A stretch of DNA of 64,000 nucleotides from Gamsiella multidivaricata (taxonomy: Eukaryota > Mortierellomycota > Mortierellomycetes > Mortierellales > Mortierellaceae): NCBI RefSeq assembly GCF_025024155.1, contig NW_026251836.1, forward strand, positions 1 through 64,000, given 5' to 3'. Below the pieces are notes generated by a model. It saw nothing but the letters and a program-made list of their open reading frames with translations, ran no database searches and was not told the origin of the DNA. The position numbers and the translations under genes were made by a program. Position 1 is the first letter of the stretch; each line of letters opens with the position of its first letter. Of the stretch, positions 42,343-55,526 are shown in pieces.

Positions 42343-42904
42343 TCATGAAGACGAGAATCCTACTTTAAGCATCAACAACATCAAACAGTGTTCCCTTGAG
42401 GCACATGCAATGTTTGGACATTGGCTATTCAATATGTACATATAACGCAGAGCCGTCCCCTTTTGATTCTTGAAGGTACCCTCAGCCGCGGTCGCCAATC
42501 TCACCAACTCTGTCACCAGGGAATAGTAATTATCCACAGTCTCACGCAAGCTATGTATGGACCTGAAAAGCAATTAACAAATAAATATAGTACGCGTATA
42601 TCTTTTGCAACAGTTGTTAAACGCCTTGTAGGCACGACTTTGTTCCCTCTTTCCATCTCCTATCTCTCCTTTGCGCCTTTTTTCGCCAGAGCGCAGAAGT
42701 ACAATATGCATGCACAGTACCTATCATGTAAAGGTTTTTAGGCAACCGGTAATTATGATGTACATACAAGATGCGTATTGCAGTACTTGCCGTGTGTATG
42801 CGATCCCAATCCCTGTCATCATCATTGTCGTCATCATCAGCACCACTAAAATCGCCAGTGCAAGTTCCAGTATGTTGCACCAAAGGAGGGGCTCTGCCAA
42901 GCAT
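42343..42904 (-). pseudogene. Two-exon gene fragment of unknown family
   Basis: One piece reads HTGTCTGDFSGADDDDNDDD then RDWDRIHTA. A second exon follows an acceptor (TTTTCAG) at about 42563 and reads SIHSLRETVDNYYSLVTELV, TFKNQKGTALRYMYILNSQC and LMLLMLKVGFSSS, then a stop. The good acceptor and protein-like composition say it was coding. It is in the same orientation as the Fanzor remnant and may be part of that gene's N-terminal half, but I cannot show this. Confidence 0.35.
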
Positions 42905-43226
42905 AGCAGCGGATCGGGTCGCAGTCCGCTAGGTGTAATTCGTCATATTGCAACAGAGGCAACTTTAGGTTTCATGAACGTGATATGATGTCATTTCGAC
43001 GTGAATTAAAGGAGAGGGGGCCACCGCCAATCCCCTCCCCCATACTTCCCCAACTCTAATCCGCACACGCCAATCCCGCTGCAGCACTGTCGAGTGCGGG
43101 CTGCTCCCACTGCACCGCGATGATCTCACCATGATCCGCATTGGGGCCTCTTTCCTTGCTAGCCCAGGGGCAAGACCACGACCCATATGACAGCTCGTCA
43201 GCACAAGGCAAGCAAAGAAAAAAACG
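42905..43226. other. Promoter region of the CsbD-like gene
   Basis: No gene is supported. The stretch is C-rich on the plus strand and runs into the TATA box of the next gene. Confidence 0.4.
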
Positions 43227-43235
43227 TATAAAAGG
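43227..43235 (+). promoter_or_regulatory. TATA box of the CsbD-like gene
   Basis: TATAAAAGG lies 99 bp upstream of the ATG, with an A/C-rich leader between. A consensus TATA box fits an inducible, strongly expressed stress gene. Confidence 0.7.
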
Positions 43236-43333
43236 ACCACTGTCCTCCGCCGAAAAAAGAACTCATCAACAACTACCACTACAACAACTTCTCCCACCTC
43301 AACCAACCCAACCCCCCACAAACAAAAACCAAC

Positions 43334-43627
43334 ATGTCCAACGTCACTGACAAGATCTCCAACACCGCCAACTCCTACATGGGAGGCGCCAAGCAGTCGA
43401 TCGGCGAGACCATCGGTAACAGCGACCTCGCTGCCGCCGGTGCCCAGCAGAAGGCCCAGGCTGATGCCGCCGCCGCCGCCGCCACCGCCAAGGCCCACAC
43501 CGAGGGTATGGGTCACCAGGTCAAGGGCAACGTCCAGCAGAACGTCGGATCCGCTCTCGGCAACACTGAGATGCAGGCCAAGGGCCACGCCAACGAGACC
43601 CGCGGCGATATGGAGCGCAAGGTCTAA
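43334..43627 (+). CDS. CsbD-like stress protein
   Basis: This single-exon ORF encodes 97 aa. It is a small hydrophilic Ala/Gly/Gln/Lys-rich protein with the CsbD repeat pattern: DKISNTANSYMGGAKQSIGE and GHQVKGNVQQNVGSALGNTE. There is no signal peptide or membrane span. CsbD-like proteins are widespread in bacteria and fungi and are induced by general stress; their molecular role is not established. The codons are strongly biased to C-ending forms (AAC, GCC, ATC, GGC), as in highly expressed genes. The TATA box upstream supports the start. Confidence 0.9.
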   Translation: MSNVTDKISNTANSYMGGAKQSIGETIGNSDLAAAGAQQKAQADAAAAAATAKAHTEGMGHQVKGNVQQNVGSALGNTEMQAKGHANETRGDMERKV

Positions 43628-44215
43628 ATATCAGACCTCTTTCAACTCTGATCTGTAAATAAACGCTGTATCATACCACTCTTTACAAAAAATCGTATTT
43701 TGGTGCAAAAGTTGAACGTTTTGAATGTGATTTGAAAGCGGATTGGTTATTATTGAGTGTAATATTGAAAACAGCCGACAACAGTAATGCTATAGATGGA
43801 TGGTGCCGCACTGGAAGGAGTATGAGAGTAGAATGGCATTATGAGGACCTATGTAATTTGAGGATTCCGTTTAGAAAGTGCTCCAAGACCAGTCATGTGG
43901 GACCGAGGGCATGGGCATCACAGTCGTATCTAAATCGGATACGAGAGCAGAAAAAGAATAAAAAAGTTAATTAGTCTAACACGGCCCAGGGTCCAAAGGT
44001 GTGGGACTGCATGAGAGCGGCATTAAGGAATGCTACATACCTGGAACAGGTTTAGTTTTGATGGCAATGTTGTCTGAGGCCGATTTCGGGAGCCGTACAA
44101 TATCTAGAGCAACGAGAGAGAGAAAGAGAGATCAACGAAAGGAATGTGGTTCTGTGAGCGATAGCTTCCTGTGCGCGAGCGGACCAAACAAATATTGGGT
44201 GGCATAGTCTTTGAT
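43628..44215. other. Intergenic, no supported gene
   Basis: This is the 3' flank of the CsbD-like gene and of the convergent FYVE gene. Nothing else is recognisable. Confidence 0.4.
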
Positions 44216-45596
<1,381 letters not shown>

Positions 45597-46674
45597 GAAT
45601 GAGTTGGGATGAAGAAAAGAGGGGCCTGATGAGATGAACAAAGAATGGGAGAAAAAGAATGAAGAGGAGAGAGGAAACACTTCAGGACAGGGGACAGGGA
45701 CGGGAGAGCGAGAGAGAGGGAGATAAAAAGAATAACGGCTTTCAATTGGGCCCAGAAATCGGGTCTTTCTTTTTATATACTAAAGAAAGGCTCAGCTCAG
45801 TGGATTCCGCACCTTTCTGTGACAAGAAAAGAACGATCCATCTCTCTTTACGCTCTTAAACTGATCTGCGGAAGCCTTCCACAACATCTTCTTTATCGAT
45901 CAAGTTGAAATGCAGGCGTGTACTTGTTAGTCTATATTGCTGTTACTCCTCAACTGTCGACATCTGGACTTCTAACAAAAAAAAAAGGGGGGGGGGAGGG
46001 TGAGCTGAATTGCAGCGGGTGCAAGGTGGCCCTTGCGCTATCGCAGGCAGGGATAGAAAACCCGCCTAGGAAGGACCAACAAGGACCAGCAATTCGCACC
46101 CTGACACAAATCTAGGGGCCGCTTCTTTCTTTTTCTCTTTCAGCAACAGGATCAAGGATAGGATTACCAGACAAAGGTGCACCCGAATAATCCGTTCCCT
46201 TTATTTTTCTTTTTTATCTAGGCTTAATACAATGGAGAAGAAAGCGGACACCAAGTGCCTGCTATATTTAATCCCATGGATTAGGGAGACGCGATGCGAC
46301 TGCATCTGCAATCTGCATCACCCAGAAAACTAGTCGGTTTTGCTACACAGCTCACAACCTGAGGAACCTGAAATGCAATGAAAGTTGTCATCATCATAAG
46401 CACATCAAACCAAGAGGGAGTGAAATCCACAACCAAGCAATTGTGCAGTTCATTGTAACTGCTGCATGCATACACAGTGCGATGCACCACGAAAATGAAA
46501 CAGAACGGTCCATGCGGACCAAATTATTGTTGTTTGTTGGCAGAGTCCTTTTTCGACATACCCTTCCATTGCAGTTGGATCACAGGCGGGTGTGATTGAA
46601 TGGCGCCTTTAATTGTATAGTTTCGTTGAATGTTTTCTAATGCTGCCGACATTGGTTCTTTTCCTGCTCCTGTT
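45597..46674. other. Intergenic, FYVE promoter side and FKBP 3' side
   Basis: No gene is supported. A GA-rich stretch upstream of the FYVE start and a mixed A/G homopolymer at about 45978-45999 are the only notable features. Confidence 0.4.
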
Positions 46675-47350
46675 TTAGTCCCGGATCTCCAAGAGTTCGA
46701 CATCAAAGATAAGGTTCGAGAGACCTGGGATGATGGGTGGAATGCCACGGGCTCCATAAGCAAAGTCGTACGTGATGTGGAGAATCGCCCGTTCGCCAAC
46801 AGACATCAAAGGGACACCTGTTTGAATATCGCAGCCAAGAGGTAGGCATGAGTACACGTATCCTAGCAGAGTATTGTACAACATGTCGGCATGTTGCCTG
46901 TACCTTTCTCCCAGCCCTTGATGACCTGACCGACGCCGATCTGAGTGACAAAAGGCTCACCACGGTCTCTAGAAGAATCGAACTTTCTACCGCTCTCAAG
47001 CTGAGACGATAGATGGATAAGAACGCACACTGATCAGACATGGGGTTGCCCTCGATAATTTCGCAAGTGTGCCAAATCCGCTGCTGCTGCTGCTGCTGTG
47101 CTTGGTTGCACTGCGGTCTGTTGGCAATAGGTGATCATTTGCAAATGAAGTGTCCGTTGTGTTTAATTACAGTTCCAATATCTAATGTATAGGATATGAT
47201 GAGGGTATGTGTAGCATGAGTCTCACGTTTTATCCGATCCAATAACGAAATATATCTCGGCAAGCACATACAGTGAATAACGACGGTCTGTCCTGGCTTG
47301 GGGAAGTTGATTCCGTCTCCGGGAGTGATGGTGGTCTTTTTAACTCCCAT
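46675..47350 (-). CDS. FPR1: FKBP12-type peptidyl-prolyl cis-trans isomerase
   Basis: Exon 1 (47350-47272) encodes MGVKKTTITPGDGINFPKPG then QTVVIH. Exons 46986-46904 and 46817-46675 encode KFDSSRDRGEPFVTQIGVGQ, VIKGWEKGVPLMSVGERAIL, and ITYDFAYGARGIPPIIPG up to the stop. These carry the FK506/rapamycin pocket residues of FKBP12: FDSS, the Trp of VIKGW, AYG and IIP. The enzyme isomerises Xaa-Pro bonds, and its drug complex inhibits calcineurin or TORC1. The middle exon, which should code for the HYTGTL.DG strand, is not clear. The best-phased candidate (about 47113-47030) gives a Gln-rich stretch instead. The gene is divergent from MDM34, with 473 bp between the ATGs. Confidence 0.85.
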
Positions 47351-47823
47351 TGCTTGTGTGTAAATGTGTAAGGAAGGGGGAGGGGAAAGGGCGGTGCTGA
47401 TCAGCTTCCTTCTTTTCCCCGGACAACAACCAACGCCCGCCCAAACAGTCACCGGCGCAATTGGACCGGATCCTGAAAAGGAAAAACCCGTTCCACCTTC
47501 AACAAAGAAGAACGATTAACCTTCCGGGATTCAACTCCTTCACCTACCTACCCTCCTTCTACCGCCCCGTCCTCCAGCTCACTCCCTCCTCCCCCTCCTT
47601 CTCTCCCTCCCTCTTTTCTTACGGTCTCTTCCCGACAAACTCATGACGTGCAGGGCCAGCAGCGACCGCGCGATTGAATCTGCACCGTACACCTAAACAG
47701 ACCGCACACCACTGCAGCAGCAACACTAAAAGGGTCCTAGGAGAACCTATTTGGGCAGACGACTTCAACAGTCAACCGACCTACCATCCATCAGCAAACA
47801 TACACCAACTTGTCTGATCCGCC
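47351..47823. promoter_or_regulatory. Divergent promoter between FKBP12 and MDM34
   Basis: This 473-bp interval separates two start codons on opposite strands and must hold both promoters. It contains long C/T-rich tracts (47540-47640) and no clear TATA box. Confidence 0.5.
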
Positions 47824-50378
47824 ATGGCTTTTCGATTCCAGTGGCCTTATTTCTCGGATGAGTTCATCCAGGAAGCCAAGACTATGCTCACCAACGCCCT
47901 CAACAAGGGCAACAAACCAGCCGTCATTGTCGACCATATCACTGTCAAAGAACTGGACATGGGCACCCTGGTAGGCGGGACGTACACACATCCAGCTTTT
48001 TTTAACGCTCTACCTCGACAGCCGATAATGGACATGCGGATTAAAATATCCTTTTTATATGCCCTTGCTTACTAGCCGCCAGAGCTGGAGATGCTGGAGA
48101 TGGGGGAATTATCGATGGAGCGCTTCCGTGGCATCTTCAAGCTGACCTACAACGGAGATGCCCACATTGTATTGCAGACAAAAGTTCAGGTACACTCTTC
48201 GCCCACTGCTCTTAGGAAAGATGGAGTCTAGGGATTCATAGCCTAACTCTTATCTCCTGATGGGAATGCGACAAATAGGCCAATCCCATGAACGTCAAGA
48301 AAACCGACAACCCCTCGTATACCCGTCGTGGCATCTTGGCAGCAGACCAGCCCCTTGTTGTACCCATGCTTCTCAGGATTAGCGATTTCAAGTTGCGCGG
48401 CATCATCGTGTTAGTTGTGGACCAGATCAAAGGCATCACCCTCGTCTTCAAAAATGATCCGCTGGAATCGGTACTTGTCAGCTCAACATTTGATAGTATC
48501 ACCCCCATCCAACGCTTTCTTCAGTCAGAAATCGAAAAGCAGCTTCGGAATCTGTTCCAGGAGGATTTACCAACGGCCATTCACAATCTCTCGCAGCAAT
48601 TTACCAAGAAGCCTGAGGCAGCATCGAGGCAGCATTCACAGGATGATGTCCATGTACGACCTGGCCACTATGACGGCGGATTGGGGACACCAATGGTCTC
48701 CCAGAATCCTTCCAGGCGCTCCTCAATGCAACCTGGCGCGAAGAAGATACCCGGCAGAACCAATTCAGAGCCAGACTTGAGCGCTGGTGCACACTATAAT
48801 GCAGAGGGACTAAAATCCGTGAGGAAGCCAGCCTCGGCTACCGTGCGGTCAGAATCTCCTGATACTGAATCCCGGCGCGATCCACATACGGAATATCCTG
48901 GAGATGCGCAACGAGATCTGTTAGAAGAATCGCTCAGTCATCAGGCCAATAGTCTCGCCAAGGACCGTGGGTCGAGAGCCGGCAGCAGGAGGCCGTCTGT
49001 AATGTCGGATCGATATGAACATTCCGGGACCTCAACATTCTCGACACTGGAACGGATATCAATGCGCGACGCTTCCATTCTACCATCCCTTGGAGTTGCA
49101 GAGTCAACCCATCTCGCCAATCAGTTCGCCAACTTGATTCACAGCAACCAAACAATATCACCATATGCTCAAGATATGCAGCATTTCACCTTCAGGTCTG
49201 TTCCTCCAAAGAGACCGGCATCTGCGCAGTATTTTGGACTCCATGGAGGCTACCAAACACAATCTCCGGGGAGTAAGAGTGGACCCAATAGCGTGAATGG
49301 ATCTGAAGCATCAAAGGATGGTCTGGGACATCTCAGGAACAACGGTACAGGACAAACGCGTGGTAACGCACAGTATAAAAACGAGGTCAGCGGGTATGGA
49401 CAGAGTTTTCCACGGACATCACATCGTCGTTTGCAAGGACGTGTGGGCGTCAGGAGGTACGCGATGCAATTGGGAGCCGGTGGTGGACCCCGAGAGTTGA
49501 GTGATTATGATTCGGACGAATACAACGATGTGGATGAGGCGCTTTCGGAAAGCGAGTACGTGTACGTTGAGAAGTTATCACGGTCATCAGTAGACATGGA
49601 TCGTCCGGAAGCGAAGGACCCGCAGGACTATATCGGACACTCATACTCAGGCAAGGGCAAACCGACTCCATCGACCCAAGCATCTTTGTCGGCTTCCTTC
49701 CAAACAACCGACGGTCATTTAAGCTCATCGACGTCATCACCAGTGTCTCGTCCTCAATTGAACCGACGGCGTTCATCCAATCAACAAGGCCCCTACTACT
49801 CATCCAGTGGGTCCAACGCCATGCCAGGAGGCTTTTCATCAAGAGTTGATACAAGGACATGGGCCTCATCTAGCCGTCAGAATGCAGCGGAGGGCAATGC
49901 AAGGATCGAAACGCGGTCTGTGCCTTCGAGACAGATGTTATCGCCCGATGCAGCGCTCAATCGGAAAAATGCAGAAATGCAGTTGAATAGTAAGCAGCAG
50001 CCACCTCCCTCTCTCGAGGGACAGTATCCACAGCATCAACACGGTAGCCATGCTCCCAAGGCGTCGTCAGCAACATCGACGACGGCGACAGCAAGGACAT
50101 TCAGCAGTACTCAGCGCCACAGCCAACAATCTCCGAGATTGCCCCCGCCCGGCGCTCTGAAGCGCGACAAACGTAATTCGTCGATTTTGAGTTCGCGGAG
50201 GGTCAGTTCTGTAGGCATCGGTCTGGGCGTATTGAGCAAGGAAGGCGATAAGAAGGATGGCTCCTCAAAGACTTTGCACTCGCAACAGGGACCATCTGAA
50301 ACACATCCTACGAGGCCATCTTTATACAAATCCAGGCCGTTCACAGCGCACCCTGAATGGCTTGGACCGGACAGTTAA
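47824..50378 (+). CDS. MDM34: Mdm34, ERMES complex SMP-domain subunit
   Basis: Three exons (47824-47970, 48076-48189, 48279-50378) give 786 aa with all phases zero. The start MAFRFQWPYFSDEFIQEAKT, then LTNALNKGNKPAVIVD and PPELEMLEMGELSMERFRGI, matches the SMP domain start of Mdm34. VLVVDQIKGITLVFKNDPLE, split by a short change, and FLQSEIEKQLRNLFQEDLPT close the domain at about residue 210. Mdm34 is the outer-mitochondrial-membrane lipid-transfer subunit of the ER-mitochondria tether ERMES, working with Mmm1, Mdm10 and Mdm12. The remaining 570 residues are Ser/Pro/Arg-rich and disordered, with one acidic patch (SDYDSDEYNDVDEALSESEY). Fungal Mdm34 proteins commonly have such tails. Confidence 0.93.
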
Positions 50379-50790
50379 CTTCGGGCCAGCGCAAAAATAA
50401 AAATATAAACTCTTTTTGGGCGAAGCAACTTGTCCTCCTCACGTCATTTGAGCGGGATACCCAAATCCTATTGGTCATTCAGTGGTTGAAATCCAAAAAA
50501 AATATTACCCATGATATATCTTTTTTTTTTTTTTCAATTCTCCCTGTTTACTACCATGCCTAAGCATCCCCTATCGAATAAAAGGGTCCTATCGCCAGGT
50601 CTCACGAGGCGAGGGCGCCTCCAGGGAAGATCCCAAAGATGCACAACCTGTCCCTCCAAACTGTCCCCAGTGTCATCAAAAAATGAGAAAGAGATGGCAC
50701 TGTTCTTTCCAATAGACCACATGGAAGGAAACTCAAACTTGGGCCTCTTGCTGTTAATATCATACTCAATCGATTCAAGAGTAATAATAA
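50379..50790. other. Intergenic, no supported gene
   Basis: This is the 3' flank of MDM34, with a poly-T run at about 50520-50534. Nothing else is recognisable. Confidence 0.4.
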
Positions 50791-51080
50791 CAATACCCTC
50801 CAAGATGCTGTTCAAGATGCACCCCAAGCACGTCAGTAAACAGACTGTCCGACGCACGGTCCACGAGCATGGAATCCTCAGTCGAGTTGATGTTGAAAAG
50901 CCAAGGCTTGGGTCCAAGGCATGTGGGAAGCACACTTGTTATTTGCTGAAAAAAAAATATAAAAAAAAAAATCGGACATGGATAGACTGAGAGAGGATCG
51001 TGTGGACGGGTGAGGCTTGCTTTTGAGATTAGGCGGCAAGAACATATCTGGAATCCTCAAATGGTGGAAGAGGAAGAGAA
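50791..51080 (+). mobile_element. Tc1/mariner transposase relic
   Basis: The plus frame reads KHVSKQTVRRTVHEHGILSR then VDVEKPRL, the second DNA-binding helix-turn-helix of Tc1 transposases. After a degraded Lys-rich stretch comes ERIVWTGEACF, the usual site of the catalytic (V/I)W(S/T)DE, here with Gly in place of Asp and a stop straight after. Further DDE motifs are not recognisable. It is a small, old, inactive fragment in the gap between MDM34 and UTP14. Confidence 0.7.
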
Positions 51081-52026
51081 GAATCATTTCCCCGAAAAAC
51101 ACCAAGCCTTGACTCCGGAGCGGTGAGTCCGAGATAGTGGTGCGGGCTAGCCATCGCCGGTGATCACGGATCCAAGCTTATGATTGTCAATGGTGACAAC
51201 AGCAAGGGGTCTGGGCTTCTTTGATACGGTCTACGAGGAGGAGCTCAAAAGGTTCATGTTGGAAATCAAAAGATTCCCATCCGCACGCAAGACAACATTC
51301 CTGTTCACAAAAGTACGCGCGTGAATCGATGACAAGAAGCCAACGGCACCCAGACAAATGCTTTAGTTAGATCTGAGTCCGGTAGAAAAACATAAAACAC
51401 TCTACACAACCCATTAGCAAAAGAGAAGGTGGTAGCCTGCCTCTCTTCAGGGCGGAATAGGATAACCCCTCGCTCGCAAAAAGATGATCTGTCCGCTCCA
51501 TAAAAAAAGAGGATCAATGATGTGATAGCAGCAGGACGGGGGTAGCAATGTTACTCCAGACTGAGTGAACTGAGTGTTCCCTCCACAATTTGCATATGTC
51601 GATGAAAAATGTAGACGATGCTTTGGGTTTAATTATTTTTTTTTGTTGTCGGTATTATTTTTATTTGGGTGGATAAAAAATACAGGCTCTTTCTCAAACC
51701 TCCACATTTGCATCAAAATGCGCCAAGTTGAAGAGAGAGGGAAACACCCTTGAACAAATAAATTTTTCCACTGCTATTGTTTACACTTTTTTTTTTTTTT
51801 TGCTGTTAGCAGTCATGAAGTGTGCTGCGAGGTGCCTGTTAAAAAGAAGGGCCTTCGTTGCAGTATTCCTCATCACCCACCTTTGTTGCCTCCCTCGAAC
51901 CCCACAACGCTGCTCTGTTCGGACATAAAGAACACTGCATCAGTTTGTCCTCATTTGCCTTTCCTCATTCGTCCTTACACTCAGACTCCCAACACTACCT
52001 ACAACAGCACAGAGAAAGGTTCCACC
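51081..52026. other. Intergenic and UTP14 upstream region
   Basis: No gene is supported. The last 200 bp are C/T-rich, as expected of the UTP14 leader. A poly-T run lies at about 51788-51801. Confidence 0.4.
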
Positions 52027-55000
52027 ATGGCTCCAGGACGACGAAGCGGAGGCGGTGTTCCCGGCGGTAACAACAACCAGCAACAGCGGAAACCGCAGGT
52101 CAACAACCATAGCCGCAAATCTCGCGGTGCTGCAGCTGCAGCTGCAGCTTCATCTACAGGATCTTCCAAAAAGTCGACTATCAAATCGCTGGCCAACGTT
52201 TATTCGATCGACGACGAGGAAGAGTCCAAGAGCGCGAGACGCCGCAAGCAGTACTTGGATGAGGTCGATAATTATGAATATAATGTCGATGATATCGAAG
52301 ACGAGGACGATGAGGAGATCGATTCGGACGAGGCTTTTGACGAGGAGGACGAGGAAAAGTACGAGAACTTTCAGTTCTATGGATCGAAGGATCAGCAGGG
52401 AAAGAAGAAGAATAAGAAGCAGAGCCAGACTGACAAGAAGGTACGGATATGGACCCTTTATTATAATTTCAGAGTAACTCCTATCAAGACTTGTTCTGAT
52501 GACATTGTACGGTTTCACTCATTAGGACAAAGGCAAGGGCAAGCAGTCCGTGTCGGATGACGAGGACATGATGGATCAGGACGAAAGTGAGGACGAAGAG
52601 GAAGAGTCTGAAGAGGAGGAGGGTGCAGAGTACATGGACATTTCAGAGATGCTGGATCAGCCCGAGGAGGATGAAGTCCCTCTGCCAAAGAAGGCCAAGG
52701 TTCCTGGATTCAACGACTTTGACAGCGAGGAGGAGAATCTTAAATTCGGTGGCGAAAGCGACGATGACGAGGATGATGAGGATGAAGACGACGAGGACGA
52801 GGAGATGGAGGAAGACAACCACGACGATGAGACCAAGACCACCAACTTGACCAGCTTCATCGACTCACTCGAGACAAAATCCAGCAAGCGCAAACAAGAT
52901 GACTCTACGGGCTCTTTTTCGAAAAAGGCACGCAAGGCTCTTCGTGAGAGGACAGAGGCGTACGACGAGTCGGAATATAACCTTCAAGCACACCGCTCCG
53001 CGGTCGCACACTCTGCAAATGGTGTCAGCAACAAGAAAAAACTGGACATGCTCGACCTTGTCAATTCACTTCAAGATGAGGCTGGATTCAGCGGTTTGAA
53101 GAAGAACATCCAGGCACTGGAGAGTGGTCCCAAGAAGGGAAAGGCTGTTGAGACCCTGGCAGCACCTCTTCCAAAGATCGTTCAGGATCGTTTGAACCGT
53201 CAGGCCGCTTACGAGGAAGCCAAGAAGGAGGTCACTAAGTGGTTGCCAATCGTCCAGAAGAACCGTCAAGCAGAGCACCTTGCCTTCCCCATGAACGCAC
53301 CCCCAGTGGAGGCCCCCTCAAGTTCGACGCTCGCTAGCAAATTCAATGCATCAACAGCGATGGAGAAGGAGATTCAGGAGGTCCTAATCGAGGGTGGTAT
53401 GCAAGAAAAGAAGCTGATGGAGTTTGAGGAGTTGGCGCTGAACAAGATGACGACGGAGGAGGTGGAGAAGCGACGCGCAGACCTCCGCATGATGCGTGAT
53501 CTCATGTTTCGCGAAGAACTCCGAGCTAAGCGCGTGTCGAAGATCAAGAGCAAGCTGTACCATAAGATCAAGAAGAGGGAGCGTGAACGTAATGCCCTGA
53601 CCACCGAGGAGATGAAAGAGCTGGACCCTCAACAAGCACGCGAGGAACATATGCTGCAGGAGCAGAAGCGCGCCCAGGAGCGCATGACCTTGAAGCACAA
53701 GAATACGGGCAAGTGGGCCAAGGACCAGCTCAAGCACGGCAACTTTGACCCCGAGTCCCGACAGGCGATCACGGAGCAGATCGAGCGCGGCGAACGACTA
53801 AGACGTAAGATTCAGGATGTGGACTCGGATGAAGAGGATTCCGGCGGAGAGAGCGAGTACAGCGATTTCGACGACGATGATATCGAGGGCGTTAAGGCCC
53901 GTGCATTCGATGAGCTGGCGCAGGTCGAGGAGCAGCTCGCAAAGGATCAGGATGCAGCTCTGGAGGCTAAGGTCGGCAAGGGTGTGTTTGCGATGAAGTT
54001 CATGCAGGATGCTGCTAAGAGGAGCAAGATGCAAGCACAGATTGCTGCTGAAGAGTTCCGTAAGGAGATGATGGAGGAAGATGAGCTGAGGGCACAGTCG
54101 AGCGAGGATGAGTGGAAGTCTGTGTCCAAGGGTAGCAAGAAAGCTGCCAAGAAGGCCGCCAAGGAGGCCGAGGCTGGAACTGCTATTGGTACCTCAGGAG
54201 GACGAATGGTGTTTGGCAATGCTGATGCCACACCCGTCCAGGGAGATAAGGCCATCATTGCTGCACCTGAAAAGGCGGTCAAAATGAACAGCGCAGGGCA
54301 AATTAGCAAGGTGGCACTTTCTGGAGGCCATTCGACTAAGGTTGCAGGACCTGTTAACGTCAAGATTGCAGGATCAAGCCTCAAGTCTACTGCGCAGGAT
54401 GGCAATGACTCGAATGGGCAGTCTGCAAACCCATGGCTGGAGACGGACAAGCACGGCCAAGGCAAGATTGCTCGCAAGGGAGATAAGGGCATGAAGAAGG
54501 ACAGCTCGAAGGCAGACAAGTTGCAGGGCAGGCTTAAGAAGCAAAAGGCAGCCGAGGCGGGATCGGATGACGAGGTCCAGATTGATACCAGCTCATACCT
54601 GACTCTAAGCAAGGACAACCAGAAGGAGCATGGACTGAACAAGGATTCGGACAGCAGCGACTCTGATGAGAGCGAGGAAGAATCAATGCCATCAGAACCA
54701 GTAGCGGCTGCATCGAAAAAGAGCAACAAGAAGGTCACAAAAGCAACTACATCGGCAGTATCGGCAACAGTAGGGTCAGGCGATGAGGACGACTCGGATG
54801 CTTCTGAGGCTGAGCCGGTCATGGTGCACGCCAAGACGGCAGCGGCGCTTTCTCAGCGCGATTTGGTGGCTCGTGCATTTGCCAACGACAATGTCGTGTC
54901 CGAGTTTGAGAAGGAGAAGATGGAGGTGATGGAGGCCGAGAAGCCTAAGGACGTTGACTTGACACTCCCAGGATGGGTAAGTTACTGTCTCTTGCGGAGC

Positions 55001-55418
55001 ATGAGATACTCTACCTGTGTTAAGTGTGGAGCCCAGAAAACTAACCTCTATCTACTCCGTTGCTCCCAACTTTTATTTTTCTCTCGAATAGGGCTCATGG
55101 GGTGGCAAGGGCGCGAAGAAGAAGAAGAACGTTGTGGTGAAAAAGGCCCAGCCCGGCGAGGGTATCGAGGCCAGCAAGCGTAAGGATGCGAAGCTAGCGC
55201 ATGTAATCATCAACGAGAGGCGGGACAAAAAGGCGGCAGCGTATGCGGTGACAAGGATCCCACATCCTTTCAAGACGTGGGAGCAGTACGAGCAGAGTCT
55301 GAGGGCACCAGTGGGCAAGGAATGGAACACGAACTCGACGTTCCAGAAGATGACCCTACCAAGGATCACGACCAAACTGGGCAAGATCATCGATCCTCTT
55401 ACGGCACCGTTCAAGTAG
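52027..55418 (+). CDS. UTP14: Utp14, SSU processome component
   Basis: Three exons (52027-52440, 52526-54976, 55092-55418) give 1063 aa, all in phase zero. The N-terminus is basic and Ala/Gln-rich. Long Asp/Glu blocks occupy about 150-270. Conserved Utp14 segments include YEEAKKEVTKWLPIVQKNRQ, MTTEEVEKRRADLRMMRDLM, RVSKIKSKLYHKIKKRERER and ERMTLKHKNTGKWAKDQLKH. The end has the signature LPGWGSWGG, rebuilt across the second intron, then HPFKTWEQYEQSLRAPVGKE and KLGKIIDPLTAPFK. Utp14 works in the nucleolus, where it activates the helicase Dhr1 to release U3 snoRNA from pre-18S rRNA. The gene is convergent with a secreted-protein gene, with stops 108 bp apart. Confidence 0.95.
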
Positions 55419-55526
55419 ACATTCGTTTTTGGATACATTATCATTCATCTAAATTTGCATGCACGTCTTTTTTTGCTTCCCTTTTTATCAACTCTTACTG
55501 CATCTTTTCCTACATTGCTATCATTA

